NCBI GenBank assembly: GCA_006176705.1
Contig: QRFJ01000021.1
Coordinates: 1,942,208-2,006,207 of the forward strand
DNA length: 64,000 nt
Source: Cocos nucifera
Taxonomy: Eukaryota; Streptophyta; Magnoliopsida; Arecales; Arecaceae
Direction of reading: 5' to 3'
This document shows, in pieces, positions 13,007 through 28,100 of the stretch (position 1 is the first letter of the stretch; the number at the start of each line of letters is the position of its first letter). The notes beneath the pieces are model-generated. The model was not told the origin of the DNA. It saw only the letters and a list, made by a program, of their open reading frames with translations, and made no database searches. The position numbers and the translations under genes are program-made.

Positions 13007-16000
13007 GAGAGCAAATCAATGATAAAAATTGAAGAAAGTAATATCTTTGAAACCATCATTATAAAATCTAAAGTATACCAAGATTCCTTTAGTTGAACAT
13101 CCAGATGTTGCTGAGCATATGTCAGTATACCAACAGCAGCCTGCCAATGTAAATATTCATAAAAGACATAAGCAGACAAAAGGGCATAGAGGAAACTATG
13201 ACCATACTACTATTAGAAGAGAATATATGGGAGCTTAAAACCATACTGCTCATAATAAGAGATAGAAAATGAAATGCTCTAGTGTGTTTTAGTCCAAAAA
13301 CACAAAGACAAACCTCATGTTGGTGTAACTGATTATTAATATGAATAAGAGATTCAACCACAGTAACAGGATTTGCACCCATCTGCTTGGAACGTGCAGC
13401 TTCAAACTCCATTTCTTTGTAGTGAAGGGCTTTTGCAAATGCCCGGCACTGGGGCAAAAGAACATCCACAAAACATGACATTCAAGATGAAATCTTTCAC
13501 AGCAATTTCAATGTAATTATATAAGGATACAACGCAAACCTTCTCAGCAAGAGCACCAAGCAATCTGGTATCAATTGGAAGATGTTTCTCATCATGTTCC
13601 ATAAACTCTGCCTGACCGGTAATAACAATAGTCAGTTCCAATACCAAACTTGATGGCATGTTTTGTTGACCCATAAAGGAGAAAAAATTACCAAGTTTAG
13701 TAGAGTAGCAAGAATTTCAGGAGGAATATTTTGGGATGAGAAGGCTGTCTTAAGATTCCTGACTAACTGCTCCTGGGAAGTTTCATTCATCTGTGCCCAG
13801 CAGCTTGCGAAACCAGCAGCAAATAATTCTCGACCAACAGAAGGCTGTATATTTTCTGTCAGAACAACAAATACTAAATAGAATAAATCAGGCCAAATGA
13901 TTGCCGCACCTGCAACTGTGCAAGTCGTGCACAGGTACGTAAAGCTGGGGATGGAGATTCTTTGAGCAGTTCAATGCTAAAATGCCTCATCCACTCAGCC
14001 CAGTCTTCCTTAGTACTCCTCTGAGAAGCCTCACCAGCAGTTCTTAATCGAACATCATTAACCTATAACAAGTCAACTACTGGTCATGCAACTTTCTCTG
14101 CTGAAAAATGAGAAAATATATTTCAATCAACTGCCCTCACAAGAAAAGCAAACTTAAAAGAATGGTTGATTTATTTCTCTAGGCATGTTAAATAGTTATA
14201 AAAGTCCAAGGAAATTTGTCTCAACATATAAAAGTACATATTAGAGTTCTCTTTCAGAGGAAAAACAATGGCAATCTACAGAGAGTTTTACAAATTTAGT
14301 TCTACCCCCAAATATCAGAGTACATGCAAATAAATAATACATGCATATGTATCTACATATAGCGATAGGTCGATAAGGTATGTGTGGATGTGTACAGGTA
14401 AATATATAGATAGATAATTAAATATAGACATTATAAATGAATTAACAGTTGCTCCAATAAAGAACAATGTGGAAAATGAAAAGAACAACAGGAGCAGTAA
14501 AAGAAATCGGCAAGCACAAAGCCAGGCAAATTGGACTCAGAGGTAGGACATTCCTTGAACAAATTGGACTCCTGTAGTAGTTAATAATGTGCTCATGCTT
14601 TGAAGCCAGCACAAAAGGAATTTAAGTATCAAAGATGAAACAGTCAAACATGATCAACAGCCTATTAATAATACATTTGAGATTATCGCAATAGGTAGCA
14701 GCATCAAACATCCCTCAACAACTAGATATTACAATTTTACTAAATGCTTAACAGAAAAAGATCTATCATACATACATGCACGCACGCATATTTCATGTAC
14801 ATATACATACTATATGCATAAGAATTTTCATTAATGCTACGTCAAAACATTCATTTGATGTATATAATCAAGTAAATACATCAAAACTTGTTTATCTTAT
14901 TAATACAAATCCAAAGCCTCATTAACTGCATCTAGATATTTCTAGACAAGGAGTTCAAATGGAAGTTCGAGTATATTAAAGAACAAAAAAATGTATGATA
15001 GCAGATTTCATTTTTGCACATCATATACCAAGAATATGAGTTGAAAGAGCAACACACAGAAAAGCCTAGTAAAAGGTATTCAATATATATCAAACAATTT
15101 AGCAAATCTAATTTACATTTACCATTAAGGGAGTCCATTAAGAACTGGCAAACAGCAACAAGTAACAAGGCACTAGTACTGTATCTAAGATAAGCATATT
15201 CGCTCTGATGTCCATCAATATATGCATAAGAAGATACTGCCAAACTGAAGTCTACATGTATTCTGAAGAATATAAGAGAGAAACAAGAAAAGATTACTTG
15301 ATGGCTTCTCGATTGCCGGTGTATCTCAGTCTCCTCTTCGTATGGGTCAGTATCCACGTCGTCAACAGGGTCACTGATGACCTCAACAGGAGGAGGAGTA
15401 AACTTTTGCACAGACAAACTTTCTAAAATAAGTGGTTCACGCCTTCTTAGGCGCCTTTCAATCTCATCAAACTCTCTATGCTGAGATATGAGAAAAATCA
15501 TTACCAATTGCCAAAAGCTCAATGGCTTCATCAAATCAAAACAAGAAACAAAGAGGCCACCTGCAAACAGTGTTTCAAAAGTAATTTGTGGATTGATGGT
15601 ATAAAGATAGTGAAATCTTCCCCTAGAGCATGCGCAAGGCAGCACAGAGCATCAGCAGCATCCCTTCTTAGATCATCATTGTTCCTAAGCGATGAAATAA
15701 TCCAAGTTAAAATGGAAGATAGGTTGCACAAAGATAAAAAGGACGTCTACTTCATTCTAAGTAAAATAAATTACTAATATTGAGCCATACTTTTCACGGT
15801 CAACAAAATAAATTCATGTAGTTTGACTACTTCCTAGATTTTGAAATGATTTCTGAACTTCATGACATCACAAGAAGTTCCAAGACAACCGCTAGAGCAT
15901 GCTGACGCAGAAACTTGCTAGTGCATGTATTCTTATGATTATTATATTGCGAATTTAAGGTGTATGTTTCATTAACTTTTTTCCCTCTCTCTTGACCTTT

Positions 16001-19000
16001 AAATAATAGGGCCATAGGGAAGATATTAAAACGGCATCTTCCAAAAGAAAGATAAGCATAGGGTGATCCAAATGCAATGACCATACACAATGATGTGTCA
16101 AGCTAGTGCTCAGGCATGGGATGCCAATTTTTACAGAAAACCTTTCTTCAGCATGTTACTTCACAACAGAATGCAATGAAAAACATCAAGCACATCTTTG
16201 CTGACATGATGATTATTTCGCAAAAATGAATCATTTACTGCAGTAGGGAAATGTTAAGTGGAATGACACAAAACCAAGAAAAAATAAAAGCAACACTGGC
16301 ACATGTTACAGTTTAAGATCGTAATGTTTTTTAACCATGCAACATGTAGCTCAACTCTCTTAGGCCTCTATCAAAACCTAAACCAACTCCCCCAATCCAA
16401 TGGCCGCAAAATAAGATTTTCACTCCCTTAGCAGTGTGTTGACTAATAAAATTTTGAACTTGAAAGGTTTTACTGGGATGAACATTATTTTTTTTTAAAA
16501 CAATTATTTAATACTCCAATTGAAATTATGGATCACCATATATGGGAACCAATTCTCTCACAAGGCAGCAATAACAGGTTTTGCGGGTAAATGCAAAATT
16601 ACTCTACCATGTCTTCTCCAAATGCCATAATTGACGGGAAAGGTTTGGATGATCATAATGACTCTTCCATTTTCCCTTACTAAAATATTGTTGATTCATA
16701 AATTTTACACTACTTTTCTGAACATATACTACTGTTAGCAAGCAAACTGTGTCTCATCTAATCCTTGCATAGATGATAGCACAAGTCAACCATCTCTCAG
16801 ATGGTAGAACATGGCAATTACCTTCTTTAAGCAAGGGTTTCCAAGCTATTAACACATTACTCTGATAAAATTTAGCTCTATCATCCCTTTCCCCCCAATT
16901 CAACCTAATTTCTTCCCTTTCAAATTTATTCTCTTCTAAACAACATAAATTTGAAGCTCCCATCATTGCATCCTGCATTGCCCTCATTATAGCTTGTATG
17001 AAGAAAAATTCAATGCAACATATAACAAAGAAATATCACATAAACCAGGCAAAAAGGAAAAGAGACTGAATCTATATTCAGTAATATAGACAAAAAATAT
17101 TTTACTAAAATATAGTTTAAGCAGATTTATCATACATAACAACCAAAATTAGGTTTATGATATCATATCTGTTAGTACAACATCAAATTACAAAAAAATG
17201 ATACAAACTTAAAATATCTTACCCATCTAAGACAAGAATCAAATGATGCACTAGAGCTGAAACATGACCAGTGACCTGAATCCAAGATTAAAAAAATGTG
17301 GTAATCATCAGATCAACAGATAAGGAGAGAAAAATGAATTTGAAAACTTTTACTTAAAGTAGAAATTTCTGATTTCATTGTTTTAGAACTTTTAAAAATT
17401 TCCATTGGAGAACCACATGCTCAGTTAGATAATCCATATGAAATTGTGAAATATTCTTATTTTGCTGTACACTTCTACAAGACTCAACAAAAATCAAGAC
17501 TTCCATCAGCCGAAACCAAGTCACTAAACTAAAAAAGAGATTCAGATTATAACCTGTACTCGAGGTATGAGCTTGGTCAGAGTTTTAATAGCACGATGTT
17601 TTATACCAACTGAGGCATCAACCTTAAATAAACGAATAAGTGCAGGAAGAAGTAAGTGCATGTGTTCATCCAACGTTCCTACAAAACATTTACTGCACAT
17701 CAGAGGCATTTCAAGTGGCCGGATACCTCATAAACAGTATGTTAACAGGTAAACAAAAAAAAAAGCAAACAATTTATGGAGACTGAATCAAGAATGCCAA
17801 CCACCAAACACTTCAAGAGTGTGTAAAATATCAGGAACATGGCTATAATCATTGCACCGTTCAGCATCAGTTAGAACTTGCATACAACTTGGAAGAATGT
17901 CTGGTAGATATGTTCTGAATTCATCATTTAAAGCTAGGCAAAGTTGCTCCACAAGGTGAAGTATCTGTAAAAGAAGAGGAACCATTTTTCAAGAGCATAT
18001 AAAATGCAACGATAGAAAACTTCAAGCATACTTCCAAAATGGAAGGCAAAAGGGAAACAGATCTAACAAGTGAGCAAGACACTATTTTGCTTAGCCGTTA
18101 CATGGTGTCTCCCAAGGGTTCCTGACCTAACCTTCTAAGCCATGCGCACCATTCAAGTCCATATGCATCCAATGTCATGCAGTATATAGAGTATGTGCAG
18201 CAATATTAGCAGTGGTACAATCAATTCATGGGTTTTCCTCAACAGAGGCACTACTTAATACCTTGAAAGTTAAACCGGTAGCCAATGAAAACAAGTATGA
18301 GCCTACTTAACATTCAGTGTGGGGCAGAGGATTTTCTACATCAGTATATTGTAGTTACTTCTTTTGGAGTAAAACTAGTAGCATGGTATACCCATAGCAT
18401 CAATAATTAAGGATTACTTGTTTAATTTGTCGTATGTTGTGATACATGTTTAACAGTGATTACATAATATCTTATGCAACTTTAGCCTTCTCCTACTTTT
18501 AGTTGCAATTGACTTAGTATGGTGTTGCATAACATATCACTTTGAATTATACATTGGATAACACATAGTAATTAACAACATATATGTAATGGCTAATGAC
18601 AATAAAAATACTATATGCAACTTTGATTTCTATTTTTTTAATAAGACAATAATCCAGTCACTTAAAAAGGGTTTGAACTGGTTTAAATATTACTTTAAAA
18701 AAAAAAAAAAAAAAAAGAACTCATGGAACACCCCTTATATTGCTTATCTAAGCATCCCATTACAATGGACTGTGCATTTGTGTGCCAGCCCATACCAAGT
18801 ACCGCCAAGTACAGCATGAGACATACCGTGCCAGCACTTGGTCAGCACTCACATCACGGCCAGTTCTTAAATGGTTTTATATAAGGTTTCATGCCACAAA
18901 GGCACAAACAGTAAGCACCCTCATGTTCTCTCCCCACCTAGATAGAAGTCCCCACTCACTGACCATATAATGCCTACACCTTGTTCATGTGGCCAGCATG

Positions 19001-22000
19001 ACATTCAAACTTGTTGAACTTTTCATTTCAACCCACCATGCAGCATAGCATACATCAATGCCCTCAAACAAACCTCTGTTTGTTTCCATGTTTCCTAATC
19101 TGCTAGTTGTTAGAGCAATGGATCCGATAATGTTGTAGCAATTCTATTATCAATATCCCATCACTGCCTTTTTTGTCTTCATGAATGATCCACGTTTCTA
19201 AAAGATTAAGAAGAATATTGGCTCCATCTAACAATATGGAAATCAGCAATAGCTTATATTGCTATGGAGGCACCCTAGCTAAGGCTCATTTCCCAAATGG
19301 GTGCCTCTAATCCAACCAGTGTATTGGTTTAATTAATATTGATCTGGTCCTTTCACAAGTGAACAGCAAAATACCATGCCCATAACCAACAATCCAGATT
19401 TATCTCAACCATTTGGGGTTATGTGCAGTTGCCTTTATGTATCATCATTTGCAAAATGTCCCTATTCAGGGTCCCTTCTAATGTTAATTCAAATTTCAAG
19501 CATTTCCATATCTTTTCTCACAACCTCCATACATGTTACCTTAAATCTTCCCCTCCTTTCCTTGGATCCTTCAACACAAATTAAAGTACCTCTACTTATT
19601 ACAGCCCCCTCAAATTTTCGTTCCATATGCTTATACCATCTCAATCATGGATTCGGAACTGACACGAACCACACGGTTCGAGGCGTTCCAAGCCGAACCG
19701 GCCCGGTTCATCCATGGATATCGGAACCCAGAACAACAAAAAAAAAAAAAAAAAAAAACAAAGAAAGAAAGAAAGGGAACCGCCCAGTTCGGATACGTGG
19801 CCTGAATCGATCAGTTCGGCCATGTTTTGGACCGAACCGCTTAGTTCGGTGTTTTTTATAAGGGAGGGCGGCATCTCTATGTATTTCTTGTTTCTTCCCG
19901 TGAATCCATCAAGATCCTCTCCTAGATGGTTTCATCGAATGGATATGAGCACAACTGGTCGACCTTTGTCCTTATCCACAGCAAACAGAGGAACCATCTA
20001 AAACAAAAATGCCTCAATGATCTTATATATGTGCACTACAATCTGAGGTTGTGGCTCAAATTCATTCAGAAGGAAGTTCAGCTTAAGTACTCGGATCCAA
20101 CTTGTAGTGATTTTGTTGCTAAAGATGAAGATGAAGATCCGATGACTGGATGGCTTATGAGTCAGCAGCAGAATCCAGAGATTGATGAGCCAAGATCGCC
20201 TCCACAATCGGCCAGTTTTATTACTAGCGAGGCTGGGTTGGACGCCTCTCAGTGGGCCAGCAGCAATATTCTACCTAAACTTTCAACAATACGCCACAGC
20301 AACCATCCTCGCAGCCTAGGCAGCTAAAGTGAGACTTGAGCAAAAGAAAAGAGAAGGCAAGTGTGGCCCCAATAGAGCCCAAGCATTCGGTTCACTCACA
20401 TTCAAATACCGGATGGAATAGTAGTGATAGTTTTTCAACTGATTATGGACCTGATGATCATAGAGGGACCGGAGGATAGGAGAAGCAGCTAGTTAGTGGC
20501 CTTCGATTCACTGATGAGTCTCAGTTTACGTACGCCATGCAGGATAGGGACCACGGTGCACGCGCTAGTAGAGCCCGCAATGATACGATTTCATGCAGGC
20601 AATGGACTCCACGAAATCGTTCAGGACATGATACAGTTGCAGATAACCTTGCACAGAGAGTAGGGTCCATAGATGTATCAGGTTCATCTTCGAATTCTGG
20701 ATTCTCTTTTCCACAGCCACCGCCATCCTATGATCCTTACGGATATGGATATGGTGCATCAAAGACAACTTCTAGTGGCTACTATCCTATGCAGCCCAAA
20801 ACATCTTATGAATCGGATTTTGCTGCTGGTATATTTGGATGGGCTCCTTCACAACCATGCTATCAATCCGAGGATACCACTTAGAGCCAGGACCTCGGTG
20901 ATACTTCAAGGATGAGTTATGATCCAGCACGCCTGCTTTATGGATCCTTAAAAAGCTAGACTGATGTTCCTCCTGAATATATAAATGATCCTGCTATTTA
21001 TGAACATCGATGGTTGACCAAATTCTGATGATCAGTACATATTTAATATTTTTAGATTTTTTAATTAATTTTAAGCATTTTAGAATCCAATGATATTTGA
21101 TCTATATATTGATCTATGCATTGACTATTTAAGATGCTAAATAGCATTATGTCATACTTAAATCATATCACATGCAATTAACATTGTTTCCAAGTAATAC
21201 AAATATTAATTAATATCACTAAATAACAATTTAAATACTCCTTTCTTTAAAAAAAACCACTGAATACTTCTTCCTAAATAAAATAAAAAAATAAAAAACA
21301 AAAAAAATTAGTGGTGCCGTACCGTGTGTCCATACGGTTCGGTATTGGTACAGTACCATACCGACCGGTGACCGACACGGCCACCAATACCAGTACCAAA
21401 AACCTTGATCTCAATCAACCTTCCACCACTTTTGCCCTCAATTTGTGCAACTCCTACAGCCCTATAGCACATTACAATATAACTTCATTGACTAAACAAC
21501 TCAAAACTTCACAAAAACCAATACCATTAAATGCTTTTCTATATCCATCCTGCAAATTCTGGCCTTTATCCGCATACATACTTCCATATGGAACCAATAG
21601 GGCATGTATTATTCTAATCATCCTAACATTAGTTCTTCTACTTCAGGAAGGAGCATATTCTATTCTAATTTTGCACATCAGGATATTGCACCATTAGCTA
21701 CAAAATAAAAGGCATTAGCTATAAAAAAGAAGGATGCATAACCAAATTATTGGATCGAAGAATCAGGAAGCAAGTGAAAGGCCAAGAGACAGACTTAAAA
21801 AATGGGTATGGCTTATTCTTGCAAGTCAGAAGAGGACATGCTGAACCACATTAAAATTTGGATCTGTACGTCACCTTACAAAACCAAATTTTTAATGTAG
21901 GTGTCAATATCAGCAGATATTAGGGTCAATTTTCCTAACAGCATGCATAGCATTTGCTTGATGGAAATGGTAGACCTACATGCACAAACATTTTTTTTAG

Positions 22001-25000
22001 ATTTACCTAGCTCAGATAATTCAAAATTATCCAAAACCAGGGTAGTTCAGGGTCATATTCGAAAATTTAGCAGCACAGCAAGTCCTGTTAAACTGCACTA
22101 TGAGGGAACACAAACCATATGAATTTCCTTGAAACTAGTCAAATGCACGAGAATATAAAACCAAAGGTTCTCATGCAAGTAGATGGCACTTGATATTAAT
22201 TTCGTTAAAATGAGTGCAAAAATTCAGGCTGAACAGAAATTATCTTTACCGGTGAACCTAGCACAGAACGGTTGGTTGCAGGCAAACTGAAAGATGAAGA
22301 CCAGAGTTCAGAAATGAGGGATAGCAACTCCAGTAAATACTTCCGTATATGCTGCACAAAAGTCAAGTTTTTGCATCAAAACCTTTCTTATAAACCTCAA
22401 ACAGACCACACTCGTGGAATGAGAACAAGCCACTCAATAGCCACCAACCACACCTGGCGCACAATGGATACCAATGTTCCAAGCTTCCAAGTTATGTACT
22501 CTTTCAAACCATCTTCACATGTGCGAACAGCATGAAAAAGGTCAGGTAGAACCTACAGAGATAAAAAAACAAACCATATGTACAATTTCTTTAAGCATGA
22601 TGCCATAACTTCAGACCACTACAAAAATATCAGATTATCAGAAACAATAATGCAATCATAAAGGAAGTGAAAGCAATTTTGCAGAATGTTCTTAATAATT
22701 TTATTTCCTATCCTATATAAAAGAGCTCTTAAGTTCAATAATCAAAACAGCAGATCATAACTTATAAGATCCATGTTTATCCCAAACTCCATCCATTGGT
22801 AAGTTTGGTACGGTAAGGATTACCTTAAACATGCTGGCTGGAACCTATTATTTCATTTTATATTTTGTCTTATAGGCAATATTAAAATGAAAAGCTCCCA
22901 GAGCAGGCTTATTTGGGGATCCCAGAAAAAGGTCGTCTTGTTTTTAATTAGAAAGTCCTGATAAGATTCAAATACTAAGGAGAACAAAAGAGATGCCACA
23001 GGAATCTTTAGAAGATTTTATTTTCCATCTTTAATAAACATATAGGAGAAATTGATTGCCAGCCCTTTGGCTTTAATTTAACAATTAGTGCTTGCTGACA
23101 AAAAGAACTATTCATGGCCCTCACTTTAGATGAACATTTGATTTGTCTACTCCCTGGCCTGGGTATAAGTGTGTATAAAACAAGGAAAAAGTGTATACAC
23201 AAGGTAACAAGGCACAACTGGCCAGATCATGGTTGTTATATGGCAGTTAAACACAGAGATGTGAATCAAATACCCATTCATAAAAGGGCTCTGCATCAGA
23301 ATGCATGCAGATGACTTGCTACCAAGGCTTTGAATTTGCAGACACCATTCAAAATAAAGAGAATGCGCTAGATTTGAATGAGAATGGAAAGGGAAGGGCC
23401 TAAGCCAAGGATCAACCCTCCTTCCCCTCCCTCGTCCCTCTCTTTCCATCTCATTTCCCTCCTTCACAATCCTGCTTATGCTGTCTTGTCCACCCATTTC
23501 TTCTGCATTTTACTTCACTGTTTTCTGTGAATGTTTATTCAGATATGATTTACAACATATTTATTTCTGCATGTTCCAGTTGATTCTTTGGCAATTTATA
23601 AAACCTCAAATTAATCTCAGACCATAACATTTGTAGCTGCTTCTTTTCTCCGCTTTTCCCTCGAAGATGTAGTGCTGTTTTTACAGATTTGCACACAGTA
23701 GGCCATAAAACCATGAGATTCAATTACAGAACACTGAATCATATCCTTTCACCAAACATAACCTTCCTAACAGGTATCCCCGTACTCTAAACTCTACGAT
23801 AGATTTTTTTTGCACTCCTCATTTATCATAATATCTAACATTTCCTGCTTCTGTCCCATTTATGGGAACCAGAAGGCAAGCTAAAACAAATAATTTTAAC
23901 ATTAGACTGGATCCATACACAGGCCATCACTCACTGGTCCGGCAGCAACAACATCATAATGTACCTGTTCTTTTCTTTTCTTGCCAAAAGTCCTGTTTCT
24001 TAATATTATATGCATTTCTTTATTATTTCTAATGAAGTAAATATTACAAGCTAATACAAGATGCGTGAATGATTGCTAAATGGATGCATTAGGGCAACCT
24101 CCAGTTCTTTAACCAAGTATCATTTTTTAATTTAGCTCTATTGTTAATTTAGAATTTACCTAGCAAAAAAAAATAGAGGGGAAAAGAGGATTCATAATTG
24201 ATTTATGAAAGGGAAGAACAACTTATGCATGGTAGTAACAGATAGACAATCTCACCTTTGGTAGGTATGGAACACAGCCTAGGCCCATTGACTAGTTTCA
24301 GAACAAGAAACAAACACAAGTTAGATAGCAAAAAGAATGTGATTAAGTAAAATGACTCGGAACATATCCACCTCTAGAAGCATACCTTAAATATGAACAT
24401 AAGAGAACCCACCACCTTTTGGTGATAACTTGAAAGAGAGGGATCTCGAAGAATTCTCATAAGGGAACTAATAGCAACCTATTCATCGCAAATCCAATTT
24501 TTAGAGAGCTAAGGAAACAGCAATGGCATACTCATAAAGCAAACTTTCTTCTTTTCTTTTTTAAGTGTGTGGAATGCACCAAATGGGATCACAATTCAAT
24601 TTTCTCAACAAGATACATGCACAAAGCAAACATTACCGTGGAATAATAATCCTCAGAAGCTGCGAAAGATGGCCAAAGTTCTGTAGGTAGCTCTTCCATA
24701 GAAACAATATGCTGACTAGTATCGCTTGCAGCATGAGTAACTTCTCCATGTGAACCAGGCAATTTCTGCTGATTGCGCTTATGTATATGGGGATCTAAAG
24801 CACCCATAATCCCTAAAACCTGCAAGATGACAATTAAATCCCAAACTCGCAAATCATTCCATGATTCTCAAAGAATAACATCAAAAATAATGGTATACCT
24901 TTAAAACTTCTCGTCTGGTTGACCATGCCAACTCGCCATTCAACAATTTTAAGAGTAAACCAAGCAACTGAGGGTACTCATTGTATGGAGAAATAACATA

Positions 25001-25107
25001 GCTGAATGTATAGATCATCAGTTATTCAAAGTTCCAATATAAATAGATTACATAACAGATAAAGTTGGATTTTGCTTTTAAATAACTTTCATTCCTAGTC
25101 TAATACA

Positions 25108-25145
<38 letters not shown>

Positions 25146-28100
25146 CATCATCGCAGGATCCATAATGATTTTTAAGCTTTAACCTTGCAAAATATCTGAA
25201 AATACAACATTATGAAATATTTTCAATAAGTGGATAATCTGAGATTTTCAGATTTATTAAATTGTGTGTCTCAACTCTCAACCATGCCAGTATATGCTAT
25301 TACTCTTAATGCTTTTCACCTTCCTCATCTTTCTTCCCCTTAGTCCCTCATTATCTTCTTTTTTTTTTCTCTCATCAAGCAACTGCAGGTACTCCTTGCA
25401 TGGAGAAATAAAATCGCTGTATAGATTATTGGTTATTCAAAGGTCCAATATAAATAGATTACCCAAAGCACAGTTGGCATAAATAACGTATGAAGTTGAA
25501 TTTTGATTTTAAAGAACTTGCATTCGTAGACGGGAAAAAAAAAATGCCGATTGAAGGATCCATCATAATTTTAAAGTTTTAACCTTACAAAACATCTGAA
25601 AATACAACATTATGATATATTTTCAACAAATGCATGATCTGAAACTTCTAGATTTATTAAATTGTGCGTCTCAACCACTCCGAGTATATATTGTTAGTCT
25701 TAAATCTTAATGCTTTTCACCTTCCTCATCATTCTTTCCCTTTGTCCCACATTGCTTCTCCTTTTTATCTTTTCATCCTATCTAGCATGTCAGTTACCAC
25801 GTAATCAACAAATGCACCAGTTACAGCTCCAGGTACCAGTTGACTACCAATTGACTATTTGACCGCCTTGAGAATCTTGGCACTATAAGAGGTGGAACAG
25901 TCCAAACACCTAGGTGAAGACCAAATTGGTCAGAAGCATAGAGGAGGGATCTAAAGAAACTGTTCCAGTTGGATGCCAGAGTTTTCTGGTAAAAACCAAT
26001 GCAGAAGGATCCTTGAAGCACTACGATAAATCAGATGAGTTTTGTTGCAACGCCTCGTCTGGGCAAACGAATGATATGTTCTCTGATTCTCTCTTAATGA
26101 TGAACTGACTTCCATGCCCTAAAACACGATGGCATTCCATTTTTATTTGTTATCAATCTTTTATATTAAATGAAGTTCAAAAAACATTACAAGAAACCAT
26201 CGAACACAAAGCCATCTCAGAATAAATAAATAAAGAAATGTGAAAAATGAATAGTTATAAAAAGAAAAGGCAAACATAATTAACACCAAATGACCAGATG
26301 GATATATAAAAAAACAAGAAGGGCCCTTAACACGAGAAGAAGAAGGGGGCCAAAAGAATGAGTAATAACACACCCCGTGCTTTGTACAACTTGACCAAGA
26401 GTTGCCACAGCTACCTCCCGCTTATTAGCAGCAGCCCCATCCAAGAGTGCTTCTACAATTAAAGGCACCAACTCACGTAGATACTGCCTCATTGCAAAGC
26501 CACCCTATGCCAAAATCAACAAGTATGAAATCAGAAACTCTTTTCCATTCATTGTGTTTTTTCAAATCATTTAGACCTGCAATATTCAGTTAAAAATTTT
26601 ATAGAACAACACTGGCAAAATTAGGTTACCAGAATTAACTGACGAGAAAGCAAGGAAAAAAAATCAGCAGCATAGAAGAAAAACAGCAAAACATAGGCTC
26701 AGCAATCAATGGCACTAAGATTTATAAAAATATGCATGGCAGCTTCAGCGCAAACTAAATATCTCATTAATATATCAGCACTTAAAAGGCAGTACACGCT
26801 AAATTTTAATTCAAAAGATGAAAGATAATAGCACAAAATTTACTGGTAAATGAAAAGCATATAAGCAGTATCCCATATTAAAACTTGCTTGTCAGAACGA
26901 AAATTTTTTGATTTTTTTTCATCAAAAATCTTATTTAGTGTGGAAAAAAAGTAAGTCACAAGATTGAACAAAAAACATATGGTTGCTTCACAGACTCGAA
27001 ATTTACCAGAGAAGTAGCATGATATTGCCCAAACAAAGCAACTAAAACAAAGGATGGTTTCACTTTCACCTACCACTTTGAAAAGCTCCCCAACAGTAGC
27101 AAGAACTCCTGTGAGAATACCATTAACAGCATTGACTCCGTTGCCTTCAGACAGCCTTGCAACAAGGGCCTGAAATTTTGTATCACAAAAAAGCACTCAA
27201 CTAATCCATGCTAGACCAGCACTAAAATATTGAATAGCAAGTTTTGAACACCCACTAAAGTGGGTTCACTGCATGAACCCTCATCGACAGACTAAAATCA
27301 TAAAAAAGAATTAATCAATATCCAAATATTGTAAATTACAAATAACAGGTCAACCTTATGAACTGGAGCAATATATGGAAGTATCAATCGTCCACAATTA
27401 CGAATTAAACAACCCAATAATCTGGCACTTTCTTCTTTGCACTTGCTATCCACACTGCATGGACAAGAAACATAGAATTTCTGATAGATTAAAATTACAC
27501 TTAATTATCCAAATAATAGAAAGTAATTATACGCATAAGCATATGCAAACAAAATAACTTGTCTAACCTTTGCTCTAGATACATCAGCAATTGTATGAGA
27601 TGGCGACGAAGTGCTGGAAGAACATAAGCAGGATTCTTTTCAGATAATCTGCTAGCCACTGATATAGCAAGCTCTCGGACATCAAAGTCCTATAAGAACA
27701 AAGAGGGAAACATAATGAGCATGTCACTTGAAGAAAAAGGCATGTTTTAGTCCAATGCAGGGTCAATAACAAGTGAAGCATTTAATAAACTGGATGATAA
27801 AAAAACTCAAGTGGTTGAGACTTGGTGCAATGGTAAGATTGCTCCATTGTGACTTGGGTGTCATGGGTTCAAATCATAGAAACAGCCTCTCTGCAGCTGC
27901 ATACATCTGACTATTCCTAAACCCTGCAATGGCAGGAGCCTTGTGTACTAGGCTATCCTTTATGATGAGGAAACTCAAACAAGTAATCCATCCATTATTA
28001 AGGATGCTTCTTCAATTTAAATTCACTCTTGAGATAACTCATCAAATCTAAACAGGATATCTTTTAAATCGTAGTGGCAGCAATAACTTTTCTTTTCAAT

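Noticed and set aside
14932..15645. A 237-codon minus-strand open frame
   Set aside because: Only the part matching TOR exon 26 is coding; the rest is read-through into introns on either side.
26280..26373. Extension of TOR exon 15 beyond its donor
   Set aside because: The frame stays open, but similarity to TOR ends at the GTGTGT donor and exon 16 supplies the expected continuation.
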